Positions 33,714 through 41,656 of a stretch of 64,000 nt of DNA are shown one piece after another; positions within the stretch are counted from its first letter, which is position 1; every line of letters begins with the position of its first letter. The notes beneath the pieces are model-generated. The model saw nothing but the letters and a program-made list of their open reading frames with translations. It did no database searches and had not been told where the DNA came from. A program made the translations under genes and the position numbers. The DNA is from Archangium gephyra (GTDB taxonomy: Bacteria; Myxococcota; Myxococcia; Myxococcales; Myxococcaceae): the NCBI GenBank assembly GCA_003243425.1, contig QFQP01000023.1, forward strand, positions 1 to 64,000, in the 5' to 3' direction.

Positions 33714-33836
33714 CATCGACCGTCGAAGTGTCGGCCAGGCACTCGCAACGCCCGCGCGTTGAAAAACCGCCGCAGTTGTAGCCGGAGCGACCGCCTCGCC
33801 AGCGCGTACCGAACGCCCTCCGTTGGACTGACAAAA

Positions 33837-33852
33837 TGGCACGCGGAGCGCA
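33837..33852 (+). promoter_or_regulatory. Sigma-54-like site upstream of gspC, distal
   Basis: TGGCACG with GC eleven bases further on (pattern TGGCACG-N4-xxGCA) keeps a perfect -24 box and the invariant GC of -12, but the -12 lacks TT. Predicted start near 33863 would give a 58-base leader for gspC. Confidence 0.4.
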
Positions 33853-33877
33853 CAAACGGGCGGGCAACCCGCCGGAA

Positions 33878-33895
33878 CCACTGAAGAATCAGTGG
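33878..33895. repeat. Inverted repeat overlapping the -24 box
   Basis: CCACTGA (33878-33884) and TCAGTGG (33889-33895) are perfect inverted repeats around AGAA. The right arm covers the GG of the -24 box of the proximal sigma-54-like site, so a protein bound here would compete with polymerase. Confidence 0.45.
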
Positions 33896-33908
33896 CACTT
33901 GGCTTGCT
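33893..33908 (+). promoter_or_regulatory. Sigma-54-like promoter of the gsp operon, proximal
   Basis: TGGCACTTGGCTTGCT has the -24 TGGCAC and -12 TTGCT at exactly the consensus spacing (GG to GC). Predicted start is near 33919, three bases before the GTG at 33922. This is the best sigma-54 match I found by eye. Confidence 0.55.
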
Positions 33909-33921
33909 ATTCGCACTGTCC

Positions 33922-34830
33922 GTGGAAGTCCTCTTCAAGCGTCATTTCTGGGTCGTCCACCTCCTGTTCATGCTGGCGGTGGCCTGGCTCATCACGCGTA
34001 CGGCCAACGCGTTCATCGAGGTGTCGCTGCTGCCGTTGCCCACGGGGCAGAGCAAGCGCGCCGCGCCGCTGCAGAAGCCGACGGCCATCACGTCGCTGAA
34101 TCTCGAGCGGGTCGCCAAGGCGCTCGGCCTGCCGGTGCCCAAGCCCGAACCGAAGGTCGAAGAACCGACCGCGCCGGTGGTCGACATGAACGCGGCGCCG
34201 GTGCGCACCACGTTGCGGCTCAAGCTGCTCGGCACCCTGGTGAGCGAGAGCCTTCCCGAGTGGTCGGTGGCCAGCATTCAAGACGTCGTCACGCTGAAGA
34301 CCGCCACGTACATGCCGGGCGACAAGATCCAGACCGCGGAGGTGCTCGAGATCGAGCGCGAGCGCGTGATCATCTTGAACAACAACCGCAAGGAGTTCAT
34401 CGACGGCAGCGGTGAGGCCGGCGCGCCTCCGCCGATCCCGGTCGCGACGCCCGTGAAGGAAGCCGCGCCTCCGCCGGTTGCTCTCGGTACGGGCGTCAAG
34501 CAGCTCGGTGAGAACGACTACGAGATTCCGCGCGCGGAGATCGACAAGACGCTCGCGAACCTCAACGACGTCGCCATGCAGGCCCGCATCGTTCCGGCCT
34601 TCAAAGATGGAGTGGCGCAGGGCTTCAAGCTGTTCTCGATTCGCCCTGACTCCATCTATTCGAAGATCGGCATCCAGAACGGCGACGTGATCAAGCGCAT
34701 CAACGGCTTCGATCTGAACAGTCCCGAAAAGGCCCTCGAGGTCTATTCGAAGCTCAAAGAGAGCGCGCGCATCGACATCGAAGTCGAACGTAACGGCGCC
34801 GCTGTCCGCAAGACCTACAACGTCAAGTGA
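33922..34830 (+). CDS. gspC: Type II secretion inner-membrane protein GspC
   Basis: About 302 residues. A short cytoplasmic start (VLFKRHFW), one transmembrane helix, then a Pro-rich linker, the homology region (LRLKLLGTLVSESLPEWSVASIQD, where GspC contacts the secretin) and a C-terminal PDZ-like domain (FKLFSIRPDSIYSKIGIQNGDVIKRING). It links the inner-membrane platform with GspD and selects substrates. The frame is open from a GTG at 33892, but that codon overlaps the sigma-54-like site; the GTG at 33922 gives the usual GspC N-terminus. First gene of the operon. Confidence 0.9.
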   Translation: MEVLFKRHFWVVHLLFMLAVAWLITRTANAFIEVSLLPLPTGQSKRAAPLQKPTAITSLNLERVAKALGLPVPKPEPKVEEPTAPVVDMNAAPVRTTLRLKLLGTLVSESLPEWSVASIQDVVTLKTATYMPGDKIQTAEVLEIERERVIILNNNRKEFIDGSGEAGAPPPIPVATPVKEAAPPPVALGTGVKQLGENDYEIPRAEIDKTLANLNDVAMQARIVPAFKDGVAQGFKLFSIRPDSIYSKIGIQNGDVIKRINGFDLNSPEKALEVYSKLKESARIDIEVERNGAAVRKTYNVK

Positions 34831-34841
34831 AGCACCCACTC

Positions 34842-37265
34842 ATGAACCGATCGATCGTCGCCCTGCTCGCTCTCGTACCGCTCGTGGCACTCGCGCAACC
34901 CGCGCCTGCTCCCGGTGCGACCATCGCGCCCAAGAAGCCGAGCTGCGAGGAGCAGCGCAGGAAGGGCCGCTACAACATCTATTTCGACAAGGTCGAGATC
35001 GAGAAGCTCGTGCAGACGGTGGCCGACGTCACCTGCCGCACGTTCATTCTTCCCGAGAACATCCGCGGCAAGATTTCGATCATCGGCCCTGAAAACGGCA
35101 AGGTCGAGGTGAACGCCGACCAGTTCTACGCCGCGTTCCTCGCCGCTTTGGATTCGAACTCCCTGTCTGTCTACGAGCAGGGGAAGTTCATGAAGATCAT
35201 CGACAAGCAGCGGGCCAAGCAGTTCCCGATACCCACCATCACCGACCCTGATCAGCCGTACACCATGAACGAGCAGATGGTGACGCGCGTCTTCAAGGTG
35301 AAGAACGTCGAAATCGAGCAGCTGCGCGGCGTGCTGCAGCAGCTGGTCACGCCGTCGGGCGACACCATTCCGTTCCAGCCCGACACCATCATCATCAACG
35401 ACCTCGGCTCGAACATGCACCGCCTCGAGCGCGTCATCGGCCAGCTCGATACGCGTTCGGCGAGCGACGAAATTCGCGTGATCCAGGTGCAGTACGCGAC
35501 CGCGCAGGAGATCGCCGACAAGATCCAGAAGCTCTTCGAGAGCAAGGGCAACAAGCCGGGTCAGCGGCCGGGCATCGTGTCCACCCCGCCGCCGCCCGGT
35601 ACGCCTCCGTCGCCTGCCGGTGGCGGTGACAAAGGGGAAGCGGGCGGCGCCGCGACGCTCTCGCAGATCATCCCCGACGAGCGCACCAACAAGCTCATCG
35701 TGATCGCCAGCCCCAGCGGCTTCGAGCGCATCCAGTCGCTGGTCCGCGAGATCGACATTCCGATCTCCGGCGAAGGCCGCATCAACGTCTACTACCTCGA
35801 GAACGCCAACGCCGAAGACGTGGCCGCCACGCTGCAGACGCTCGCGCAGGGCACGGCGAACCGCCCCAAGTCGGGTGGTCCGCCTCCGCCCGCGGGTGGC
35901 AAGCCCGCCGGTGCTGCGTCGGCCGAGCTGTTCGCCGGTGAAGTGAAGATCAGCGCCGACAAGGCCACCAACTCGCTGGTGATCATCGCCAGCCAGGCCG
36001 ACTACCGCAGCCTGGTGCGCGTGGTGGAGCGCCTCGACATCCGCCGTCGCCAGGTCTTCGTCGAAGCGGTGATCATGGAAGTGAACCTCGACCGCAACTC
36101 CGACCTCGGCATCAACCTCCACGGTGGTCTGCCGGTGAGCAACGGTCAGGGCGGCACGATGCCGGTGTTCTTCGGCACCAAGTACGGCAGCTCGGGCCTG
36201 CCTCCGTCGCTGTCGCTGACCAACCTCGTGAGCATGAGCGGTTTCCTCGCCGGTCTTCAGGGCCCGACGATTCCCAACCTCACGGTCGGCGGCATTCAGA
36301 TTCCCGCGTTCGGCATCGTGATCAACGCCATGCAGAAGTCGAGCGACGTCAACGTGCTCTCGACCCCGCACATCCTCACCACTGACAACGAAGAGGCCGA
36401 GATCACCGTCGGTCAGAACGTGCCCTTTCAGTCTGGTTTCTCGACCGGCGGTCTCGGTGGCCTCGGCGGTCTCGCGGGCATGGCCGGTGGCCTTGGCACC
36501 ACGGGTCTGAACACCAGCGCGCTCGGTGGTCTGAGCGGGCTCGGCGGCCTCGGCGGTCTGGGCGGCACGCCCTTCGGCACCATTCAGCGTCAGAACGTCG
36601 ACCTCAAGCTCAGCGTCAAGCCGCAGATCAACGAGAGCGACTACGTGCGCCTCGTCATCACCGAGCAGATCGAAGAGATCGCCTCGAGCGACCCGGTGCT
36701 CGGCCCGACGACCTCCAAGCGCAGCGCGAAGACCACCGTCGTCGCCAAGGATCAGGAGACCGTCGTCATCGGCGGCATCATGCAGGACCGCATGGTCGAG
36801 TCGGTGTCGAAGACCCCGATCCTCGGTGACATTCCGCTGCTGGGGAACCTCTTCCGCCAGCAGACGCGCCGCAAGGTGAAGACCAACCTGCTGCTGTTCC
36901 TCACCCCGTACATCATTCGTGACGGGTCGGACTTCCGCCGCATCTTCGAACGCAAGATGCGTGAACGTCAGGAGTTCGTGGAGCAGTTCTACGGCGCCAC
37001 CACCGGCTACGACGTGGCCATCGACTTCGAGCGCAAGGCCGGCCCGCTCTCGCGCATGGGGCAGATCGTCGACAAGGAAATGAACAAGCTCGAGAACGGT
37101 GGCCCCGGCACCGGCAGCGAGAAGTTGATCACGCCCGGTGGCCCCGCGGCCGAGCCGCAGCTCCCCACCAGCAACGAGCCGGAGGCCACGCCGAACACCG
37201 GCACCGAACCCGTGCCTCCGCAGCCGCAGACCTCGCCCGCCCCGGCCGCCGAGGAGATCAACTGA
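34842..37265 (+). CDS. gspD: Type II secretion secretin GspD
   Basis: About 807 residues: signal peptide (MNRSIVALLALVPLVALAQ), N0 domain (YNIYFDKVEIEKLVQTVADVTCRTF), three N-domain repeats interrupted by Pro/Gly linkers, and the secretin core with VGQNVPFQSG, VDLKLSVKPQINE and LLFLTPYIIRD. It forms the outer-membrane channel. An approximately 40-residue Gly/Leu-rich insert sits between VPFQSG and TIQRQNVDL, in the gate region. The C-terminal tail is Pro/Glu/Thr-rich. A GTG start at 34827 is also possible but lacks signal-peptide logic. Confidence 0.95.
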   Translation: MNRSIVALLALVPLVALAQPAPAPGATIAPKKPSCEEQRRKGRYNIYFDKVEIEKLVQTVADVTCRTFILPENIRGKISIIGPENGKVEVNADQFYAAFLAALDSNSLSVYEQGKFMKIIDKQRAKQFPIPTITDPDQPYTMNEQMVTRVFKVKNVEIEQLRGVLQQLVTPSGDTIPFQPDTIIINDLGSNMHRLERVIGQLDTRSASDEIRVIQVQYATAQEIADKIQKLFESKGNKPGQRPGIVSTPPPPGTPPSPAGGGDKGEAGGAATLSQIIPDERTNKLIVIASPSGFERIQSLVREIDIPISGEGRINVYYLENANAEDVAATLQTLAQGTANRPKSGGPPPPAGGKPAGAASAELFAGEVKISADKATNSLVIIASQADYRSLVRVVERLDIRRRQVFVEAVIMEVNLDRNSDLGINLHGGLPVSNGQGGTMPVFFGTKYGSSGLPPSLSLTNLVSMSGFLAGLQGPTIPNLTVGGIQIPAFGIVINAMQKSSDVNVLSTPHILTTDNEEAEITVGQNVPFQSGFSTGGLGGLGGLAGMAGGLGTTGLNTSALGGLSGLGGLGGLGGTPFGTIQRQNVDLKLSVKPQINESDYVRLVITEQIEEIASSDPVLGPTTSKRSAKTTVVAKDQETVVIGGIMQDRMVESVSKTPILGDIPLLGNLFRQQTRRKVKTNLLLFLTPYIIRDGSDFRRIFERKMRERQEFVEQFYGATTGYDVAIDFERKAGPLSRMGQIVDKEMNKLENGGPGTGSEKLITPGGPAAEPQLPTSNEPEATPNTGTEPVPPQPQTSPAPAAEEIN

Positions 37266-37266
37266 C

Positions 37267-39051
37267 ATGAACGGCAGCGCCGACACGCAAGAGGGTTCGC
37301 TCACCGAGCAGACGCGGTTGGTCTCGCACGGCCCGGCGTACCTCTTCGGCCGACCGCTCGGAGAGATCCTCGTCGAGTCATTCGGCTTGCCGCGCGAGAA
37401 GCTCGACGAAGGTCTGGCCGCCCAGGTGGAAAAAGGCGGCCGCCTCGGTGAAGTGCTGATCGGCTTGAAGGCGGTCACCGAAGATCAGGTGACGCGCGCG
37501 CTCGCCGCGCAGCTCGACCTCGAATACGTCGATGTGATCTCCATCGACGACGTCGACGCCGAGCTGGTGAAGCTGGTGCCGATCAACTTCGCCAAGCAGG
37601 CGAAGTTCATTCCGCTCAAGCGCGAAGGTGACTTCATCGCCATCGCGGTCGCCGACCCGCTGGACACCGCGGTCGTCGACCACGCGCGCGCGCTGCTCAA
37701 CGGTGAGGTGCTGGCGAAGATCAGCAAAGCCAGCACCATCATCGACGCGATCAACTCCGTCTACGACCGCGCCATCAACGAGGCGGACCAGGTCGTCAGC
37801 GAGATGGAGGCGCAGGACCTCGACGCCGCTGAAGCGGTGCTCGAAGACCAGCAGGACCTCCTCGATACCGGCGACGAAGCGCCGATCATCCGCCTGGTGA
37901 ACTCGCTGTTGTTCCGTGCCGCGAAAGAGCGCGCCTCGGACATTCACATCGAGCCGATGGAGCGCGAGCTCGCGGTTCGTTTCCGCATCGACGGCGTGCT
38001 TCAGAACATCATCAAGCCGCCCAAGCGGTACCAGAACTCGATCATCAGCCGCGTGAAGATCATGGCGCAGCTGAACATCGCCGAGAAACGCCTGCCGCAA
38101 GACGGCCGCATCAAGATCAAGCTCGCCGGCCGCGACATCGACATTCGCGTGTCGACCATTCCCACCGTGCACGGCGAGAGCATCGTCATGCGTCTGCTCG
38201 ACAAGAGCGCGACGCTGCTCGACCTCGGCGAAATCGGCATGAACCCCGACATCTTGAGGGACATGGACGAGCTGATTCGCCGCTCGCACGGCATCATTCT
38301 CGTCACCGGCCCCACGGGTTCAGGCAAGACCACCACGCTCTACGGCGCGCTCACCCGCATCAACACGCCGGAAGTGAAGATTCTCACCGTCGAAGATCCC
38401 GTTGAGTACCAGTTGAAGGGCATCAACCAGATGCCCTTGAACCCGCGCATCGGCCTGACCTTCGCGAGCGGTCTGCGCGCCTTCCTCCGACAAGACCCCG
38501 ACATCATCATGGTCGGTGAGATCCGCGACAAAGAGACCGCGCAGATCGCCATCGAAGCCTCGCTCACCGGTCACCTCGTGTTCTCGACGGTGCACACCAA
38601 CGACTCGGCCGGCGCCGTGACCCGTCTGGTCGAAATGGGCATCGAACCGTTCCTCGTGTCGTCGTCGCTCATGGCGGTGATGGCGCAGCGCCTGGTGCGC
38701 CGCGTCTGCAAGGAGTGCCGCGAGCCGTACAAGCCGACCGAAGAAGAGATCGCCAAGCTCGGCATGAGCATGGACCGCTTCCGCGCGCTCGGTGGTGACA
38801 CCGTGTACCGCGCGAAGGGCTGCCCCACCTGCAACAAGGTCGGCTACCGCGGCCGCTCCGGCATCTACGAGCTGCTGATTCTCGATGACGACATCCGCCA
38901 GCTCATCTTGAAGAACGTCGACTCCGGCACGGTGAAGAAGAAGGCCATGGAGAAGGGCATGCTCACGCTGCTCGACGACGGTGCGTGGAAGGTGGCGCGC
39001 GGCGAGACGACCATCGCCGAAGTGCTCTCGGTCACGCAGGAGGACCTCTAA
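37267..39051 (+). CDS. gspE: Type II secretion ATPase GspE
   Basis: 594 residues. An N-terminal T2SSE domain (GRPLGEILVESFG... GGRLGEVLIGLKAVTEDQVTR pattern) that binds GspL, then the ATPase with Walker A GPTGSGKTTT, Asp box VEDPVEYQ, Walker B-type DPDIIMVGEIRD and the His box HLVFSTVHTNDS. A zinc-binding CM domain has CKEC and CPTC. It powers pseudopilus assembly from the cytoplasm. ATG one base after the gspD stop. Confidence 0.96.
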   Translation: MNGSADTQEGSLTEQTRLVSHGPAYLFGRPLGEILVESFGLPREKLDEGLAAQVEKGGRLGEVLIGLKAVTEDQVTRALAAQLDLEYVDVISIDDVDAELVKLVPINFAKQAKFIPLKREGDFIAIAVADPLDTAVVDHARALLNGEVLAKISKASTIIDAINSVYDRAINEADQVVSEMEAQDLDAAEAVLEDQQDLLDTGDEAPIIRLVNSLLFRAAKERASDIHIEPMERELAVRFRIDGVLQNIIKPPKRYQNSIISRVKIMAQLNIAEKRLPQDGRIKIKLAGRDIDIRVSTIPTVHGESIVMRLLDKSATLLDLGEIGMNPDILRDMDELIRRSHGIILVTGPTGSGKTTTLYGALTRINTPEVKILTVEDPVEYQLKGINQMPLNPRIGLTFASGLRAFLRQDPDIIMVGEIRDKETAQIAIEASLTGHLVFSTVHTNDSAGAVTRLVEMGIEPFLVSSSLMAVMAQRLVRRVCKECREPYKPTEEEIAKLGMSMDRFRALGGDTVYRAKGCPTCNKVGYRGRSGIYELLILDDDIRQLILKNVDSGTVKKKAMEKGMLTLLDDGAWKVARGETTIAEVLSVTQEDL

Positions 39052-39057
39052 GCCGCC

Positions 39058-40320
39058 ATGGCCGTCTTCGAATACAAAGGCCTCAACGCCACCGGGAAGA
39101 ACGTCACGGGCCTCAAGGAAGCCGAGAGCCCGAAGGCGTTGCGCGCATTGCTGCGCAAAGACGGCATCTTCCTCACCGACGTGGTCGGCCAGGCCGAAGG
39201 AGGCATGAAGCCCGGCAAGGGCGGCAAGGCCGGCGCGAGCTCGGGCGGAGGTACCGAGATCAACTTCCGCAAGTTGGCCGGCGGCAGCATCAACACCGAC
39301 GACATCGCGGTGATGACGCGCCAGCTGGCCACGCTGCTCAAGGCGGGCGTGTCGCTGGTCGACGCGCTGAGCGCGATGGTCGATCAGGTCGAGAAGGAGA
39401 AGTTGAAGCGCATCCTCTCCGACGTGAAGCAGCGCGTGAACGAAGGCTCGTCGCTCGGTGACGCGCTCAACACGCACGTGAAGATCTTCGGGCCGCTGTT
39501 CGTGAACATGATCCGCGCCGGTGAGAGCTCGGGCGCGCTCGACTCGGTGCTCCTGCGACTGGCCGAGTTCACCGAAGGTCAGGCCCGCCTGCGCCAGAAG
39601 ATCGTGGGCACCATGATCTACCCGGCGATCATGCTCGTCATCGGCGGTGGCGTGCTCATCATGCTGATGACGGTCGTGGTGCCGAAGGTCACCAAGATCT
39701 TCGACGACATGAAGGTCAACCTGCCGTGGACCACGCGGTTGCTCATCGCGTCTTCCAACTTCCTGCAGGACTACTGGTTCTTCGTGGTGCCGGCGTTCAT
39801 CGCCTCGGCGTTCTTCTTCTTCCGGTGGACAGGCTCTGAAAAGGGCAAGCCGGTATGGGACCGCCTGGTGCTGCGCTTCCCGGTGTTCGGGCCGCTGGTG
39901 CGTCAGCTGTCGGTCGCCCGCTTCGCGCGCACGCTGGCCACGCTGCTCAAGTCGGGCGTGCCGCTGCTCAACGCGCTCGACATCGTGAAGAACGTCATCA
40001 CCAACACCACCATGTCGTCGGTGATCGACACCGCGCGCGACGCCATTCGTGAAGGTGAGAGCATCGCCAACCCGCTCAAGAAGTCGGGCGAGTTCCCGCC
40101 GCTCGTCTACCACATGGTCGGAATCGGAGAGCGCTCCGGCCAGTTGGAAGACATGCTGCTCAACGTCGCCGAGAGCTACGAGTCGAGCGTGAACGTGCGC
40201 ATCGGCGCACTGACCGCGCTGCTCGAGCCCATGATGATCGTGCTCATGGGTGCGGTGATCGCCTTCGTGGCGTTCTCGATTCTCATGCCGATTCTCCAGA
40301 TGAACTCGATGGTGCGCTGA
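39058..40320 (+). CDS. gspF: Type II secretion platform protein GspF
   Basis: 420 residues. Two GspF domains, each with a transmembrane helix pair: MTRQLATLLKAGVSLVDAL and RTLATLLKSGVPLLNALDIV, the family signature repeated in both halves. It is the polytopic inner-membrane platform with which GspE and GspL interact. A Gly/Lys-rich linker follows the N-terminal beta domain. ATG six bases after gspE stop; its own stop shares a base with the next small ORF. Confidence 0.96.
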   Translation: MAVFEYKGLNATGKNVTGLKEAESPKALRALLRKDGIFLTDVVGQAEGGMKPGKGGKAGASSGGGTEINFRKLAGGSINTDDIAVMTRQLATLLKAGVSLVDALSAMVDQVEKEKLKRILSDVKQRVNEGSSLGDALNTHVKIFGPLFVNMIRAGESSGALDSVLLRLAEFTEGQARLRQKIVGTMIYPAIMLVIGGGVLIMLMTVVVPKVTKIFDDMKVNLPWTTRLLIASSNFLQDYWFFVVPAFIASAFFFFRWTGSEKGKPVWDRLVLRFPVFGPLVRQLSVARFARTLATLLKSGVPLLNALDIVKNVITNTTMSSVIDTARDAIREGESIANPLKKSGEFPPLVYHMVGIGERSGQLEDMLLNVAESYESSVNVRIGALTALLEPMMIVLMGAVIAFVAFSILMPILQMNSMVR

Positions 40321-40424
40321 TGAACGCGAAGACCGCCGACACCCTGATTCAACGCCTGCTCACCGGCACCCTCATCACACTCGCAGCGTCGCTCGTCTGT
40401 GCCGCGCTGCTGCTCTACGTCTGA
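40320..40424 (+). CDS. 34-residue single-helix microprotein in the gsp operon
   Basis: The ATG at 40320 shares one base with the gspF stop (TGATG), and the frame ends at 40424, 13 bases before the gspG ATG. The peptide starts MNAKTADTLIQRLL and continues as one hydrophobic helix ending in LLLYV with no soluble domain. Such an arrangement indicates translational coupling and an inner-membrane micro-subunit. It is not a known Gsp protein that I recognise. It could be chance, but the coupling and hydrophobic composition argue for a real gene. Confidence 0.6.
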   Translation: MNAKTADTLIQRLLTGTLITLAASLVCAALLLYV

Positions 40425-40437
40425 AAGGAACATGACC

Positions 40438-40851
40438 ATGAAGAACGCCCTGCTCCGCCGCATGAACCGCCGCCGCCGCGGCATGACGCTCATCGAGATC
40501 ATCGTCGTGATCACGATCCTCTCGCTGCTGATGGCCGCCGTCGGCATCGCCGTCATTCCGCAGCTCGATCAGGCCAAGGTCGACCGCGCGAAGATGGACA
40601 TCCAGAACATCCAGAACGCGCTCAAGACCTACTACGCCAAGAAGGGCAACTACCCCGACACCGGCGCCGGGCTGAAGGCCGTGGTCGACGCGCAGATCCT
40701 CGAGAAGATGCCCACCGACCCGTGGGACCACGAGTACGTGTACCTGAACGAAGGCGGCAAGCCGGTCGTCATCTCGTACGGCAAGGACGGCACGCCCGGT
40801 GGTTCCGAAGGCGACGCCGACATCTCGTCGAAGGACCTCGGCAAGAAGTGA
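40438..40851 (+). CDS. gspG: Major pseudopilin GspG
   Basis: 137 residues. A basic leader (MKNALLRRMNRRRRG) precedes the cleavage site G^MTLIE with Glu at +5, followed by the hydrophobic helix IIVVITILSLLMAAVGIAVI and the globular domain with TYYAKKGNYPDTGAGL, PTDPWDHEYVY and a C-terminal Gly/Asp loop. It is the main subunit of the pseudopilus. The ATG at 40438 has AAGGA eight bases upstream; an ATG six bases earlier is too close to that site. Confidence 0.95.
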   Translation: MKNALLRRMNRRRRGMTLIEIIVVITILSLLMAAVGIAVIPQLDQAKVDRAKMDIQNIQNALKTYYAKKGNYPDTGAGLKAVVDAQILEKMPTDPWDHEYVYLNEGGKPVVISYGKDGTPGGSEGDADISSKDLGKK

Positions 40852-40967
40852 TGCAGACCTCCGGCGACCAGAACACGGGGCTCTCCCCGTTCACCATCGC
40901 GGTGGCGCTCGGCGCTTCTGCGGGCGTGTGGCTGGTCGTCGACGTGCTGCGGCGGGTGCTCTCATGA
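40851..40967 (+). CDS. 38-residue single-helix microprotein in the gsp operon
   Basis: The ATG at 40851 shares one base with the gspG stop (TGATG), and the stop overlaps the gspH start by four bases (ATGA). The peptide MQTSGDQNTGLSPF is followed by a hydrophobic helix (TIAVALGASAGVWLVVDVL) and the basic end RRVLS, giving a cytoplasmic or periplasmic start and a positively charged tail. It is coupled on both sides, which is strong evidence for translation. Not a recognised Gsp protein. Confidence 0.7.
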   Translation: MQTSGDQNTGLSPFTIAVALGASAGVWLVVDVLRRVLS

Positions 40968-41656
40968 GCACGCTCCGTTCACGCCGCGGCATGACGCTCA
41001 TCGAGATCGTGGTCGCGCTGATGATCGTCGCCGTGCTGTTCGCCGCGGTGACCTTCGGGGTCGGCGCGCTCACCGGTGCCAAAGCCCAGGAAGCGTCGAC
41101 CGAGCTCGCGGGCACCATTCGTGCGCTCTACGACACCGCCGCGTTGTCGGGCCGCACCTGCCGGCTGGTGTTCGACCTGCCCGAAGAGAAGAACGAAGAA
41201 GGCGCCGTGAAGTGGCGCGCCGAGTGCGCGAAGGGCGGCGTGACGGCGACGTCGAAGCGTGACGACGAGCTCAAAGAGCTGCGCGCGAAGACCAAAGACA
41301 AGGTGAAGGACGACAAGCGCTTCCGCCGCCTCGACGACGACTCGGCGCCCACGCTGCAACAGTTGCAGGAACAGGAAAAAGACCGCGTCGAAGAAGCCGC
41401 CAAGTTCTCGGACTTCTCGAGCGAAGACGTGGTCGAGAAGACGCTCCCGTCGAACGTGCGCGTCGAGGTGTGGACGCAGAAGCAGCGGCAACCGGCGAAG
41501 ACCGGCACCGCGTACCTCTATTTCTTCCCGCAGGGCTACACCGAGCGCGCGCAGGTCTGGGTTCGCCAGGGCGACAACGCGTGGACGCTCACCATCTCGC
41601 CGCTGACCGGCAAGACCAAGATTCACGGCGAAGACCTCGAGGTGCCGCGCACATGA
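40964..41656 (+). CDS. gspH: Minor pseudopilin GspH
   Basis: 230 residues. MSTLRSRRG^MTLIE gives a canonical prepilin site, then a hydrophobic helix and a soluble domain containing an approximately 60-residue Lys/Glu/Asp-rich helical insert (residues about 85-145) before the final beta strands. GspH is normally about 170 residues, so this one is long. It caps or supports the pseudopilus tip. Start overlaps the stop of the 38-residue ORF. Confidence 0.88.
   Translation: MSTLRSRRGMTLIEIVVALMIVAVLFAAVTFGVGALTGAKAQEASTELAGTIRALYDTAALSGRTCRLVFDLPEEKNEEGAVKWRAECAKGGVTATSKRDDELKELRAKTKDKVKDDKRFRRLDDDSAPTLQQLQEQEKDRVEEAAKFSDFSSEDVVEKTLPSNVRVEVWTQKQRQPAKTGTAYLYFFPQGYTERAQVWVRQGDNAWTLTISPLTGKTKIHGEDLEVPRT

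Noticed and set aside
33746..33765. Hairpin CAACGC-CCGC-GCGTTG beside an A-run, as a terminator
   Set aside because: The A-run follows the stem on the plus strand, so the T-run is on the wrong side for plus-strand termination, and no minus-strand gene ends here.
33892..33922. GTG at 33892 as the gspC start
   Set aside because: It lies within the sigma-54-like promoter and adds ten residues before the usual GspC N-terminus; no ribosome site supports it.
34815..37478. 887-codon open frame on the minus strand
   Set aside because: Antisense to gspD and part of gspE; composition is Arg/His/Asp/Leu-rich as expected for a mirrored frame.
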